DNA of 64,000 bases from Salinibacillus kushneri (GTDB lineage Bacteria > Bacillota > Bacilli > Bacillales > Alkalibacillaceae): positions 375,407-439,406 of the forward strand of contig NZ_FOHJ01000002.1 in assembly GCF_900111405.1 (NCBI RefSeq), written 5' to 3'. Made by a program: the position numbers and the translations under genes. Below, one piece after another: positions 27,854-36,435 of the stretch; within the stretch, counting starts at the first letter, position 1; the number at the start of each line of letters is the position of its first letter. The notes under the pieces were generated by a model. That model did not search any database. It was given only the letters and a program-made list of their open reading frames with translations, and had not been told where the DNA came from.

Positions 27854-28438
27854 ATGAGAACAGCAACATTATCACGAGAAACGGCTGAAACCCAAATCAG
27901 AGTAGCACTAAATATAGATGGAACGGGTAAAAGTGATATCGATACTGGAATTGGTTTTTTTAACCACATGCTCATCTTATTTTCCAATCATGGTTTTTTA
28001 GATTTAGAGATTGATTGCCAGGGAGATATAGAAGTGGATTTTCATCATACAGTAGAGGATGTTGGGATTGTTCTGGGGCAAGCATTTAAAGAGGCTCTAG
28101 GTGATAAAAAGGGAATCACCCGCTACGCAACGGAACACTCCCCTATGGATGAGGCGCTATCCATGATTACCCTAGATATTAGTAATCGTCCTTATCTACA
28201 TTTTCAAGTAGATATGCCGGTGGAAAAAGTAGGCCCATTTGATACGGAGCTTGTTGAGGAATTCTTTCGTGCTTTTGTCAATCATGCCGGCGTGACGCTA
28301 CATATTAATCTATTATATGGAAAAAATGGGCACCATATCATTGAATCGATTTTTAAAGGATTCGGCCGGATTGTGGATGAGGCAACAGCCGTACAGGAGC
28401 GTATTCATGGTGTTAGGTCTACTAAAGGTATGCTTTAA
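27854..28438 (+). CDS. hisB: Imidazoleglycerol-phosphate dehydratase
   Basis: Dehydrates imidazole glycerol phosphate to imidazole acetol phosphate. The monofunctional 194-residue form of Bacillus is present, with the Mn-binding motifs DFHHTVEDVGIVLG near 62 and the symmetric IIESIFKGFGRIVDEA near 160. ATG 27854 lies six bases after GGGAGG. The ATG at 27833 overlaps the hisG stop and lacks a site. Confidence 0.95.
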   Translation: MRTATLSRETAETQIRVALNIDGTGKSDIDTGIGFFNHMLILFSNHGFLDLEIDCQGDIEVDFHHTVEDVGIVLGQAFKEALGDKKGITRYATEHSPMDEALSMITLDISNRPYLHFQVDMPVEKVGPFDTELVEEFFRAFVNHAGVTLHINLLYGKNGHHIIESIFKGFGRIVDEATAVQERIHGVRSTKGML

Positions 28439-28461
28439 AACATTCGGAAAGGAGTTAAGCG

Positions 28462-29079
28462 ATGATTTCTATTATTGATTATGGAGCGGGTAATCTAAAA
28501 AGTGTACAGCACGCCCTAAGTACTTTAGGCTTTAAAACCGAAATCATATCCAGTAAAGAAAAAATCAATGAAAGTGATGCTCTTATCCTGCCGGGAGTGG
28601 GTGCCTTTCAAGATGCCATGGACCAGCTGGTGTCCCTGGATTTGGTAGATCCAATCAGGGAAAATGTAAAAAAAGGAAAGCCAATCTTGGGGATTTGCTT
28701 AGGACTCCAATTGTTCTTTGAAACGAGCTATGAAAATGGCAAATGGGCAGGTTTAAGCCTGCTGGAAGGTGAGATTGTGAGATTTCAGGACGATGTGAAA
28801 GTTCCCCATATGGGATGGAATACGCTTATCCCTAATCCGAATGCAAATCTGGAAAAGGGGATATCAGCGGGTATCTCCGAGAAGGATTATGCCTATTTTG
28901 TTCATTCTTATTATGCAGAGCCAAAAAAACAGGATGAGGTGGTCCTTTGGTCCGATTACGGAGTAAGATTCCCGGCAGCTGTTCAAAAAGGAAATGTTTA
29001 CGGCATGCAATTTCATCCTGAAAAGAGCAGTGAAGTTGGGATGAAGCTATTGAAAAACTTTGGGGAGCTGGTTACATGA
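28462..29079 (+). CDS. hisH: Imidazole glycerol phosphate synthase, glutaminase subunit
   Basis: Class I glutamine amidotransferase of 205 residues that supplies ammonia to HisF. The nucleophile cysteine is in GICLGLQLFF near 80, and the catalytic His and Glu are in MQFHPEKSS near 184. The oxyanion glycines of LPGVGAFQDAM are also seen. AAAGGAG precedes ATG 28462. The stop overlaps the hisA start by four bases. Confidence 0.95.
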   Translation: MISIIDYGAGNLKSVQHALSTLGFKTEIISSKEKINESDALILPGVGAFQDAMDQLVSLDLVDPIRENVKKGKPILGICLGLQLFFETSYENGKWAGLSLLEGEIVRFQDDVKVPHMGWNTLIPNPNANLEKGISAGISEKDYAYFVHSYYAEPKKQDEVVLWSDYGVRFPAAVQKGNVYGMQFHPEKSSEVGMKLLKNFGELVT

Positions 29080-29780
29080 TTTTATATCCTGCTATCGACA
29101 TTCGCAATGGGAAATGTGTCCGATTAATTCAGGGTGATTACAATCAAGAGGATGTTTACGGAGATCCTGTTGAAATGGGAGAAAAATGGGTGGATAAAGG
29201 AGCTCACGCTCTTCATTTGGTTGATTTAGATGGAGCGAAATCCGGAACTTCAGAGAACTTGAGTACAATTGAATCAATAGTTAATCAAACCAATATTCCT
29301 ATCCAGGTTGGTGGAGGCATTCGCACCATCCATCAGGTGCACGCTCTTGCTTCAATAGGAGTACAGCGAATGATTTTAGGGACAGCAGCTCTGACAAATG
29401 AAGCTTTTCTTAAGGAAGCTGTATCAAACTACCCGGAAAAAATTGCGGTTTCCATTGATGCTAAAAATGGATTTGCGGCAACCGATGGCTGGACAAAGAC
29501 AAGTAATCATAAGGCCCTGGATTTTGCGCAGGAGCTTGAAGCAAACGGTGTTCAATCCATCATTTATACGGATATTAGTAAAGATGGGATGCTATCCGGC
29601 CCGAATTTTGAAGAAATAGATAACATCAATCAGCATGTCGGGATGAATGTCATTGCCTCCGGTGGTATTTCAAGCTTAGCAGATGTTCAAAAGCTATCAG
29701 AGTTAAAGGTGTATGGAGCGATTATCGGCAAAGCATTGTATACAGGAAAAATAGAATTAAAAGAGCTAAAGGAAGTGTAA
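29076..29780 (+). CDS. hisA: ProFAR isomerase
   Basis: TIM-barrel isomerase that opens the ribose ring of ProFAR, the substrate of HisF. The catalytic aspartates are in [15 protein letters not shown] (near 8) and [14 protein letters not shown] (near 165), and the phosphate loops in VGGGIRT and ASGGISS. The 234 residues are normal. It starts within the end of hisH (ATGA overlap), so it is translationally coupled. Confidence 0.94.
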   Translation: MILYPAIDIRNGKCVRLIQGDYNQEDVYGDPVEMGEKWVDKGAHALHLVDLDGAKSGTSENLSTIESIVNQTNIPIQVGGGIRTIHQVHALASIGVQRMILGTAALTNEAFLKEAVSNYPEKIAVSIDAKNGFAATDGWTKTSNHKALDFAQELEANGVQSIIYTDISKDGMLSGPNFEEIDNINQHVGMNVIASGGISSLADVQKLSELKVYGAIIGKALYTGKIELKELKEV

Positions 29781-29782
29781 GG

Positions 29783-30547
29783 ATGCTTGCAAAGCGAATT
29801 ATTCCATGTCTGGACGTCCGTAATGGCAGAGTGGTTAAAGGGCAAAAATTTCAAAATATAAAAGATGTTGATGATCCAGTTTCTTTAGCCAAGACTTATA
29901 GTGAGCAGGGCGCTGACGAGCTGGTTTTTTATGATATTACGGCCTCAAATGAAGCTCGGGACATTTTTATCGATGTTGTCGAGCAGACAGCGGAGCAAGT
30001 TCATATCCCATTCACAGTCGGTGGAGGCATTCGTTCTGTAGAAGACTTTCGCAAGGTATTAAAAGCGGGTGCGGATAAAGTTTCGGTCAATAGTGCTGCA
30101 GTAAAAAATCCGCAAATTATTCAGGAAGCGGCGCAAAAGTTTGGAAGCCAGTGTGTCGTTTTATCCATTGATGCGAAGCAAAATGAACAGGGCTGGTGGA
30201 CCGTTTATTTAAATGGAGGACGTGTAAATACAGAGAAGGACGTATTAGAATGGGCAAAAGACGGAGAAAGGCTCGGTGCAGGTGAAATTGTTTTAAATGT
30301 CATGGATACCGATGGAGTAAAAACCGGATTTAGTTTAGCTATAACAAAAGCTATTTCTGAACAGGTAAATATTCCAGTTGTAGCTTCAGGTGGTGCTGGT
30401 AATCAGGAGCACTTTCTGGAGGTTCTAACAGAAGGAAAGGCAGATGCTGCTCTGGCTGCTTCTGTATTCCATTTTGAGGAAATAAAAGTGAAGGAATTAA
30501 AAGATTATTTAGCAGCAAACGATGTAGAAGTGAGGCGGATATCATGA
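29783..30547 (+). CDS. hisF: Imidazole glycerol phosphate synthase, cyclase subunit
   Basis: TIM-barrel cyclase that uses the ammonia from HisH to make imidazole glycerol phosphate and AICAR. The catalytic aspartates lie in [15 protein letters not shown] (near 11) and [12 protein letters not shown] (near 130), and the phosphate loops are VGGGIRSV and ASGGAGN. It is 254 residues long and starts two bases after the hisA stop. The stop overlaps the hisI start. Confidence 0.96.
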   Translation: MLAKRIIPCLDVRNGRVVKGQKFQNIKDVDDPVSLAKTYSEQGADELVFYDITASNEARDIFIDVVEQTAEQVHIPFTVGGGIRSVEDFRKVLKAGADKVSVNSAAVKNPQIIQEAAQKFGSQCVVLSIDAKQNEQGWWTVYLNGGRVNTEKDVLEWAKDGERLGAGEIVLNVMDTDGVKTGFSLAITKAISEQVNIPVVASGGAGNQEHFLEVLTEGKADAALAASVFHFEEIKVKELKDYLAANDVEVRRIS

Positions 30548-31224
30548 ATTTCTCCATAGAAGAATTAACCTTTGATGAAAAGGGGCTTATTCCAGCTATT
30601 GTGCAAAATGTAAATACCGGCAAAGTGTTAATGCTCGCATACATGAATAAAGAATCTTTACAAAAAACGATTGAAACGAATACGACATGGTTTTACAGCC
30701 GAAGCCGTCAAAAGTTGTGGAATAAAGGAGAAACATCTGGAAATAAGCAAATCGTAAAACGATTGAGCTACGATTGTGATGGTGATTCTATACTGGCTGA
30801 AGTGGAGCCAATGGGAAATTCCTGTCACACAGGGGCAGAAAGCTGCTTTTTTAATGAGGTTGACATAGCCGGTACTGAAACAGAAGACCAGGGAGATCGT
30901 GAAATTGTCGATTATTTGTATCAGTACATACAAAATCGCAAGGAAAATCCTGTTGAAGGCTCTTATACCCATTACTTATTTCGTAAAGGCCAGGATAAAA
31001 TTTTAAAGAAGGTAGGCGAAGAAACAACAGAAGTCATTATTGGAGCAAAGAATCGGAATCAAAAAGAACTGATTAATGAATTTTCCGATTTGATTTATCA
31101 CTCCATTGTGCTAATGGTGGAACAGGGGATTTCAATTGTAGATATTAAACGGGAACTGACAAATCGTCATAAGGAACGTGAATATGAACCAAAAAGGGAA
31201 CCCAAGAGTGAGCTCTATGAGTAA
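30544..31224 (+). CDS. hisI: Bifunctional PR-AMP cyclohydrolase / PR-ATP pyrophosphatase
   Basis: Two-domain enzyme for steps 2 and 3 of histidine synthesis. The cyclohydrolase domain (about 1-115) has the zinc ligands in [15 protein letters not shown] and [12 protein letters not shown]. The MazG-like pyrophosphatase domain (about 125-215) has [13 protein letters not shown] and [17 protein letters not shown]. The 226-residue fused form is usual in Bacillus. Starts in the hisF stop (ATGA) and its end overlaps the preferred hisC start. Confidence 0.95.
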   Translation: MNFSIEELTFDEKGLIPAIVQNVNTGKVLMLAYMNKESLQKTIETNTTWFYSRSRQKLWNKGETSGNKQIVKRLSYDCDGDSILAEVEPMGNSCHTGAESCFFNEVDIAGTETEDQGDREIVDYLYQYIQNRKENPVEGSYTHYLFRKGQDKILKKVGEETTEVIIGAKNRNQKELINEFSDLIYHSIVLMVEQGISIVDIKRELTNRHKEREYEPKREPKSELYE

Positions 31225-32287
31225 ATTTTTTAGCAGTCGCCTGAAACAGACAGAACCTTATGTTCCCGGAGAGCAGCCTAATGAGACCAAAGTCATAAAA
31301 CTAAATACCAATGAGAATCCCTATCCGCCATCACCTGAAGTGCAAAAAGCCATACAGCGGGCTGCCAATGAAACCTTGAGGTTATATCCGACGCCTACTT
31401 TACAGGAATTGAGGCAAACCATCGCCAAGACATATAAAGTTCATCAGGACCAGGTTTTCATAGGAAATGGCTCTGATGAAGTACTCGCTTTTTCATTTAT
31501 GGCCTTTTTTGAACCGGGGGAAGCGATACGATTTCCGGACATTACGTACAGCTTTTATCCTGTATATGCCAAGCTATTTAATGTCGATTATAAGGTTGTT
31601 CCGGTACGGGAAGACTTTTCCTTACCCATTGAGGAGTTTTATCATGCTGAAGGCGGTGTGATTTTTCCAAATCCTAATGCACCGACTGGTCGTGCATTGT
31701 CCTTGCTCGAAGTAGAAAGCATTGTACATCAAAATCCAGAAAAGGTCGTCATCATTGATGAGGCCTATATTGATTTTGGCAGCGACACCGCAGTGCAGCT
31801 TGTAAATCAGTATGAAAATCTGCTCGTCATTCAAACTTTGTCGAAGTCAAGATCTCTTGCTGGACTGCGTGTTGGTTACGCAATAGGAGATAAGCAATTA
31901 ATAGAAGGACTAAATCGAATAAAAAATTCCTTTAATTCCTATACGATTGATCGTCTGGCCATTGCCGGTGCTAAGGCGGCATTTGAAGATGGGGATTATT
32001 TTGAGGAGATACGTGCCAAAATTATTGAGACGCGTGAGCAGACCGCTAAATCGTTGGATAACCTAGGGTTTGAAGTCGTGGAGTCTAAAGCCAATTTTCT
32101 GCTGGTTTCTCACTCCCAAGTTGATGCAGAAGAGCTTTATAACCAATTAAAAGAACAAAAAATTTATATTCGCTACTTTAAGAAGCCCAGAATTCAGCAT
32201 TATGTAAGGATTACTATAGGAAAGCCTGAGGAAATGGAAAGACTGCTTGAGGCCATCAAAAAACACATCCCAAAAGTCACAAAATAA
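31217..32287 (+). CDS. hisC: Histidinol-phosphate aminotransferase
   Basis: PLP-dependent fold-type I aminotransferase of 356 residues that converts imidazole acetol phosphate to histidinol phosphate. Visible are [14 protein letters not shown] near 30, the cofactor motif IDEAYIDFG near 190 and the PLP lysine in [16 protein letters not shown] near 217. I prefer ATG 31217 because the conserved protein starts there; a GTG at 31178 and an ATG at 31184 are alternatives within hisI. Placing hisC last, with hisJ divergent nearby, gathers the pathway except hisD. Confidence 0.92.
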   Translation: MSKFFSSRLKQTEPYVPGEQPNETKVIKLNTNENPYPPSPEVQKAIQRAANETLRLYPTPTLQELRQTIAKTYKVHQDQVFIGNGSDEVLAFSFMAFFEPGEAIRFPDITYSFYPVYAKLFNVDYKVVPVREDFSLPIEEFYHAEGGVIFPNPNAPTGRALSLLEVESIVHQNPEKVVIIDEAYIDFGSDTAVQLVNQYENLLVIQTLSKSRSLAGLRVGYAIGDKQLIEGLNRIKNSFNSYTIDRLAIAGAKAAFEDGDYFEEIRAKIIETREQTAKSLDNLGFEVVESKANFLLVSHSQVDAEELYNQLKEQKIYIRYFKKPRIQHYVRITIGKPEEMERLLEAIKKHIPKVTK

Positions 32288-32378
32288 AACCTGTTCTTTT
32301 TTCTAGAAATATACGTTTGAATCAATTCCCTGTTGAAACACCAGAGTCATTTGCAAGTAAATTCTAATAGGTTCAATT

Positions 32379-32416
32379 AACCTTCAGCGGATAAGGAGTC
32401 CTGCTGAAGGTTTTTT
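32379..32416 (+). terminator. Terminator of the his operon
   Basis: AACCTTCAGC (32379-32388) pairs with GCTGAAGGTT (32403-32412), followed by T4-6. It lies about 90 bases after hisC. Confidence 0.85.
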
Positions 32417-32491
32417 ACTCTTACGTATATAATATTTTAAAACAGAAAAGGTAATATAAAAAAGAGGAGCTTTAGAAGTTCATTTCTGTTA

Positions 32492-32568
32492 GGCTGTGTT
32501 AAAGCTTATTGTTGATGGTTTACCAAGTTAGTTGGAGCTTAAAATCAACACCCATGTTTAACAAAGTC
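32492..32568 (-). repeat. Dispersed repeat family A, copy 3: internally deleted, inverted
   Basis: A 77-base element whose ends are imperfect inverted repeats. GGCTGTGTTAAAGC... and the complement of ...GTTTAACAAAGTC agree at about 18 of 25 positions. The same two termini bound the copies at 6117-6295 and 51245-51413, but the interior with CGCTTTCC and CCCGCAGGAGTCTC is missing here. It fills most of the gap between the his terminator and the next small gene. The rest of the gap holds nothing I can identify. Confidence 0.6.
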
Positions 32569-32593
32569 TTCTGCTAAAAAAGGAGTGATGTAC

Positions 32594-32749
32594 ATGCGAA
32601 AAGAAAAGCGAAAGAAGGAAGAACCAACGATTGCACCAGGTATGGATACGGAAGATGAACTTAAAGAAGAAGCCACTAAAAAGGAAGTGGAAGAAGGCGA
32701 CTATACGAATGTAACAACTGTATCATGGGATGAAAATGATCCAAGTTAA
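32594..32749 (+). CDS. Small acidic hypothetical protein, 51 residues
   Basis: ATG 32594 follows AAAGGAGTG, an excellent ribosome site. The 51-residue product is highly charged, with a lysine-rich start (MRKEKRKKEEPTIAPGMDTE) and an acidic end (TTVSWDENDPS), and has no cysteine or membrane segment. Similar small proteins with a TIAPGMDTEDE core exist in related Bacillaceae as far as I recall, without known function. A hairpin follows the stop. It is probably intrinsically disordered. Confidence 0.75.
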   Translation: MRKEKRKKEEPTIAPGMDTEDELKEEATKKEVEEGDYTNVTTVSWDENDPS

Positions 32750-32755
32750 AGAGCT

Positions 32756-32780
32756 GAGCTGTCTTATTAAAAGACAGCTC
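32756..32780. terminator. Hairpin between two convergent small genes
   Basis: GAGCTGTCTT pairs perfectly with AAGACAGCTC around ATTAA. The T-run is weak on both strands. It lies six bases from the stop of the lipoprotein gene on the minus strand and may serve both genes. Confidence 0.65.
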
Positions 32781-32786
32781 TATAAG

Positions 32787-33341
32787 TTATTTAACCTTTA
32801 TTTCTACACTTTTAGCGGTAAATAAATAGGTTTCATAATCTTCATTTGGTTTCCTTCGATTATACGTTACCTCAATCTTAGAACCAGGGCGAACATTTTC
32901 ATAAGTATCCTTTGAAACCGTAAATAATGTTCCTCCTCCATGTTCCTTTGAGAATGATAATGCCTGATCAAAATTTAAATTTTTTACTTTTTCCTGATTT
33001 AAAACATTATTGGCTATTAGTAGCTGGTGATTTCCGTCTATTACCCGCTTTCCCGCTACCAATACAATCCTTGTAGTACTATCCCATCCCATTATGTGTA
33101 TGAGCTGATCAAAGTTCTCTGGTTCTACATAAAGATAGCTCTTATTATTTTTTTTCTCGAACAAATAGTGGATATTCTGTGATTTTAATTTTTTACGTAT
33201 ATCTTGGGATTCTTCATCACTAGTCGTCCATATACCCTCATAGTTTCCCTCTTCGATTTTTTTCTTGACTTCGGAACGGCATCCTGTGATTACGGTGATA
33301 AGAATAATAAAGCTTATAATAGGAATAAATTTATTCTTCAA
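32787..33341 (-). CDS. Hypothetical lipoprotein
   Basis: A 184-residue secreted lipoprotein: the signal peptide MKNKFIPIISFIILITVITGC ends in a lipobox (ITGC) at residue 21. The remainder is a mixed alpha/beta domain. The C-terminal section (FTVSKDTYENVRPGSKIEVTYN) resembles the DUF3221-type domain of Bacillus lipoproteins, which is a weak inference. It is transcribed away from cadA with only 42 bases between cadA's stop and this start, so both may share a transcript. No function can be assigned. Confidence 0.75.
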   Translation of the reverse strand: MKNKFIPIISFIILITVITGCRSEVKKKIEEGNYEGIWTTSDEESQDIRKKLKSQNIHYLFEKKNNKSYLYVEPENFDQLIHIMGWDSTTRIVLVAGKRVIDGNHQLLIANNVLNQEKVKNLNFDQALSFSKEHGGGTLFTVSKDTYENVRPGSKIEVTYNRRKPNEDYETYLFTAKSVEIKVK

Positions 33342-33383
33342 AACATCTCACCTCTATAAAATAATCACTAACCTTCTATTTTT

Positions 33384-35498
33384 CTACACACGGAGAAGTC
33401 TTAATGCGTTCAAGGTTACAAGTAATGTGGCTCCCATATCAGCGAAAATCGCAATCCACAGGGTTAACCATCCCGGAATAACCAGCAGTAATGCTAATAT
33501 TTTAATACCGATGGCAAAGGTGATATTTTGCTTAATAATGGATAAAGCTTTTTTACTTAAACGAATAGTGAATGGAAGCTTTGACAGGTCGTCTCCCATT
33601 AAAGCAAGATCTGCTGTTTCGAGAGCGGTGTCTGTCCCCGCGCCGCCCATCGCTATTCCCGCATCAGCAGTAGCCAGTGCAGGTGCATCATTAATGCCAT
33701 CTCCGACCATGCCAACTTTTCCATATTTCTTTTGATAGTCTTTGATAAAATGTAATTTTTTCTGAGGTAGTAATTGGGCCTTTACATGTTTGACCCCGAT
33801 TTCTTTTGCAATAGCTTGAGCAGTTTCTTTATGATCCCCTGTTAGCATGACGGTATTTGGAACACCCAGACTATGAACTTGATTCAGGATGTTCTGACTT
33901 TCCTCTCTTGGTTCATCTCTTACCGCAAATACAGCAATAACCTCAATCTCATCTCCATAAAGCATGACGGTTTTTCCACTATTTTGCAGGTCGCGGATTT
34001 GTTGTTTCGCCGACTCAGATAATCCCTTTTGAGCTCTATCATAGGCTAATTCAGTATTTCCCATCCAATAGGCTTTCCCATTGATTTGGCCCTTGATGCC
34101 TTTGCCTGTAATAGAAGTGAAGTCAGAAATATCTATCTCACTAGTCACTTCCATATCTTCTGTATAGCTAACAAGCGCTTTTCCAAGTGGGTGTTGGGAA
34201 TGGGATTCTAAGGCACGGATATTAGCTAAATGCTGATTGTGATTAGCTTCTGTTAACCAGTTTACATCGGTCACTTTAGGTGTCCCGATGGTAAGGGTTC
34301 CCGTTTTATCAAAAGCAATGGCATTTAAAGCACCGATTTCTTCTAAATAAATGCCCCCCTTAATTAAGACGCCGTTTCGTGCCCCGGTTCCGATTGCTGT
34401 GACAATGGCAACAGGAGTGGATACCACAAGTGCACAAGGACAGCCCACAACTAACACAGCAAGTCCTTGATAAATCCAGTCGCTCCAGGAAGCTCCAAAC
34501 AGTGGTGGGACAACAGCTACTAATAAGGCAATAGCCATTATTACTGGTGTATAAAACTTAGCAAATTTATCAATAAATGCTTGAGCTGGTGCCTTTTCAG
34601 ACTGGGCTTCTTCTACAAGATGTATAATTTTGGATAATGTTGTATCTTCGGAAGTTGTGGTGACGTTCACCTCTAGAAAACCTTCTTCATTTAAAGTCCC
34701 AGCAAATACTTCGTCACTTTGCTGTTTGGTGACAGGCACCGATTCTCCTGTTATGGCAGCTTGGTTTACTGTTGAGTTCCCCCGTGTAACGATTCCATCT
34801 ATCGCAATTTTTTGTCCAGGTTTTACCAATAAAATGTCGTCAACTTGAATGTCTTCTACAGCTAGTTCCATCTCCTGGCCATGACGACGGACGATTGCCC
34901 GGTTTGGTGCTAAGTCCATCAGTGATCGAATGGAATAACGGGCTTTATCCATAGAAAAGGCTTCAAGTTTCTCACTAATAGCAAACAAAATGACGACAAT
35001 TGCACCTTCACCCCATTCTCCGATAATGACTGCCCCTGTAACAGCAATGGCCATTAAGGTTTTCATATCAAATTCAAGGCGGAATAAATTTTTATAGCCA
35101 GTTTTTAGTAAGGGATAGCCGCTGATTAGAATGGCACCTACGAAGGCAATTAATGTATAAAAGTGCTTTTCGCCCACTTCTTCTTTAGATAGATAACCGA
35201 TTAAGATTAATAGGATTGCTATCATTAAAAAACTGTATTTTTGCCAGAAGGATTCCTTTTCTTCATCTTGTTTGTCTCTATTATTCTCAGGTTTTATTTT
35301 TAAATTTTCAAAGGCCCCTGCTTTCTCCAAATCTTTCGTTGTTGTTTTTCCATAAACCGCGATTTTTGCAGCTCCGAAATTTACTATTGCATCTTCAACA
35401 CCATCCAGGTGCTTCACGTTCTCTTCGAACTTTACGGCACAATTAGCTCAGGTTAGTCCTTCAATACGATATATGTCTTTATTATCGTTCTTAGGCAT
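33384..35498 (-). CDS. cadA: Cd/Zn/Pb-type P1B ATPase with in-frame TGA in the CxxC motif
   Basis: Heavy-metal exporting P-type ATPase. From ATG 35498, which has a near-perfect ribosome site (GGAGGTGA, six bases away), the frame is 704 codons, the usual CadA length. Codon 17 is TGA: the first cysteine of the metal-binding motif ([17 protein letters not shown]). Everything else is intact: the membrane CPC motif [13 protein letters not shown], phosphorylation site [11 protein letters not shown] motif SQHPLGKAL and hinge [10 protein letters not shown]. Without readthrough, a GTG at 35417 could restart translation and give 677 residues lacking only the CxxC arm. TGA is one base from TGT or TGC. 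Selenocysteine, other recoding, nonsense mutation and sequencing error are all open. Confidence 0.85.
35448..35450 (-). other. In-frame TGA at the first CxxC cysteine of cadA
   Basis: Read on the minus strand the codons are GGA CTA ACC TGA GCT AAT TGT GCC. The family sequence is G-x-T-C-x-x-C-A, so TGA replaces the first cysteine and TGT keeps the second. Just downstream, GTTC-GAAGA-GAAC can form a small hairpin flanked by GTGC and GCAC, about 20 bases after the TGA. Whether this acts as a bacterial SECIS element cannot be judged by eye. Confidence 0.9.
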
Positions 35499-35630
35499 GA
35501 TGTTTCACCTCCATGAAGTGGGTAAACACTAAATGATCATCTATGAGAAACTGAATTTTGTGAATCTACTAATGAACATCTATTGTTTTCAAAGATTTCA
35601 TAACCTTCCATTAAATGATGGTTTGATTGT

Positions 35631-35660
35631 ATTATATTCATATGGATAATGACTAGTCAA
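35631..35660 (-). promoter_or_regulatory. Promoter of cadA, with possible metal-regulator operator
   Basis: On the minus strand: TTGACT (35660-35655), 18 bases, TATAAT (35636-35631). The spacer contains CATATG with partly symmetric AT-rich flanks, the usual location and character of ArsR/CadC operators. No cadC or merR-type gene lies next to it. Confidence 0.6.
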
Positions 35661-35676
35661 TTAAAGACAGGAATTA

Positions 35677-35705
35677 GAGACAGCTTTTTTTAAATCCTGT
35701 ATAAT
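35677..35705 (+). promoter_or_regulatory. Promoter of the GNAT acetyltransferase gene
   Basis: GAGACA (35677-35682), 17 bases, perfect TATAAT (35700-35705), 45 bases before ATG 35750. It is divergent from the cadA promoter. Confidence 0.6.
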
Positions 35706-35749
35706 GTTGGATAATCTTTCATTAATTTATACACCTAGGGAGGATATAT

Positions 35750-36244
35750 ATGATTCGAGAAGCCAGGCATTCTGATATTCCCACCATTATGAATCTAATC
35801 CAGGCGTCAGTTGCAATTATGCAGGAAGAAAGAAATGAACAATGGGGTAAGGACTATCCATTAGCCAAGCATTATGAAAATGATATAGAAGCCGGTCAAT
35901 TATATGTATATGAAGATCAAACAGGAGTTCAGGGAGTGGCCTGTATTAGTCATCAGGGGCACCATGAGTATGACGAGGTAGCGTGGTCTTTTGACTCCCC
36001 TTATCTTTGTATAAAGCGACTCGCTGTAAATCCTTTGGAACGAAAAAAAGGTATTGGCTTAACGTTTTATCAAAAGGCAGAGGAAATGGCATTAGCTAAA
36101 GGAATACATACCATACGGACAGATACTTATTCCAAAAATCAAGGGGCAGTAAAACTGTTTGAGAAGGCAGGCTATCATTTTGTGGAGGAACGGATAAACG
36201 ACGGCAGGGAAGCGCCTTTCTATTATTATGAAAAGAGATTTTGA
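35750..36244 (+). CDS. GNAT-family N-acetyltransferase
   Basis: Acetyl-CoA-dependent acyltransferase of 164 residues. The acetyl-CoA loop is RLAVNPLERKKGIGLTFYQKAEEMA near 90-112 (the R/Q-x-x-G-x-G/A pattern appears as R-K-K-G-I-G), and the C-terminal part (NQGAVKLFEKAGYHFVEE) is typical. The substrate is not recognisable. AGGGAGG precedes ATG 35750. It is a single gene with its own promoter and a strong terminator. Confidence 0.85.
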   Translation: MIREARHSDIPTIMNLIQASVAIMQEERNEQWGKDYPLAKHYENDIEAGQLYVYEDQTGVQGVACISHQGHHEYDEVAWSFDSPYLCIKRLAVNPLERKKGIGLTFYQKAEEMALAKGIHTIRTDTYSKNQGAVKLFEKAGYHFVEERINDGREAPFYYYEKRF

Positions 36245-36251
36245 ATATCTT

Positions 36252-36290
36252 AAAAAGCCTAAATGATGTATATGTCATTTAGGCTTTTTT
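36252..36290 (+). terminator. Terminator of the GNAT gene
   Basis: AAAAAGCCTAAATGA pairs perfectly with TCATTTAGGCTTTTT around an eight-base loop, and is followed by T. Confidence 0.9.
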
Positions 36291-36435
36291 ATCCTGCGTC
36301 CAATCACTGGAAAGCTTCGAGTAGATGACAATATCATGAAGAGGAGATCTCCATCCCGCTTAATACATTCTTGAATAAACTTCAATAACACCATCAACCA
36401 AAAATGTAAACATCAGAGGTTACCCTGTGTTCATT

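Noticed and set aside
33265..33735. 156-codon plus-strand frame opposite cadA and the lipoprotein gene
   Set aside because: Antisense shadow of conserved CadA sequence without a ribosome site.
36292..36410. Possible small decayed gene on the minus strand after pepF
   Set aside because: The frame has an internal TAA and no family resemblance; too short to support.
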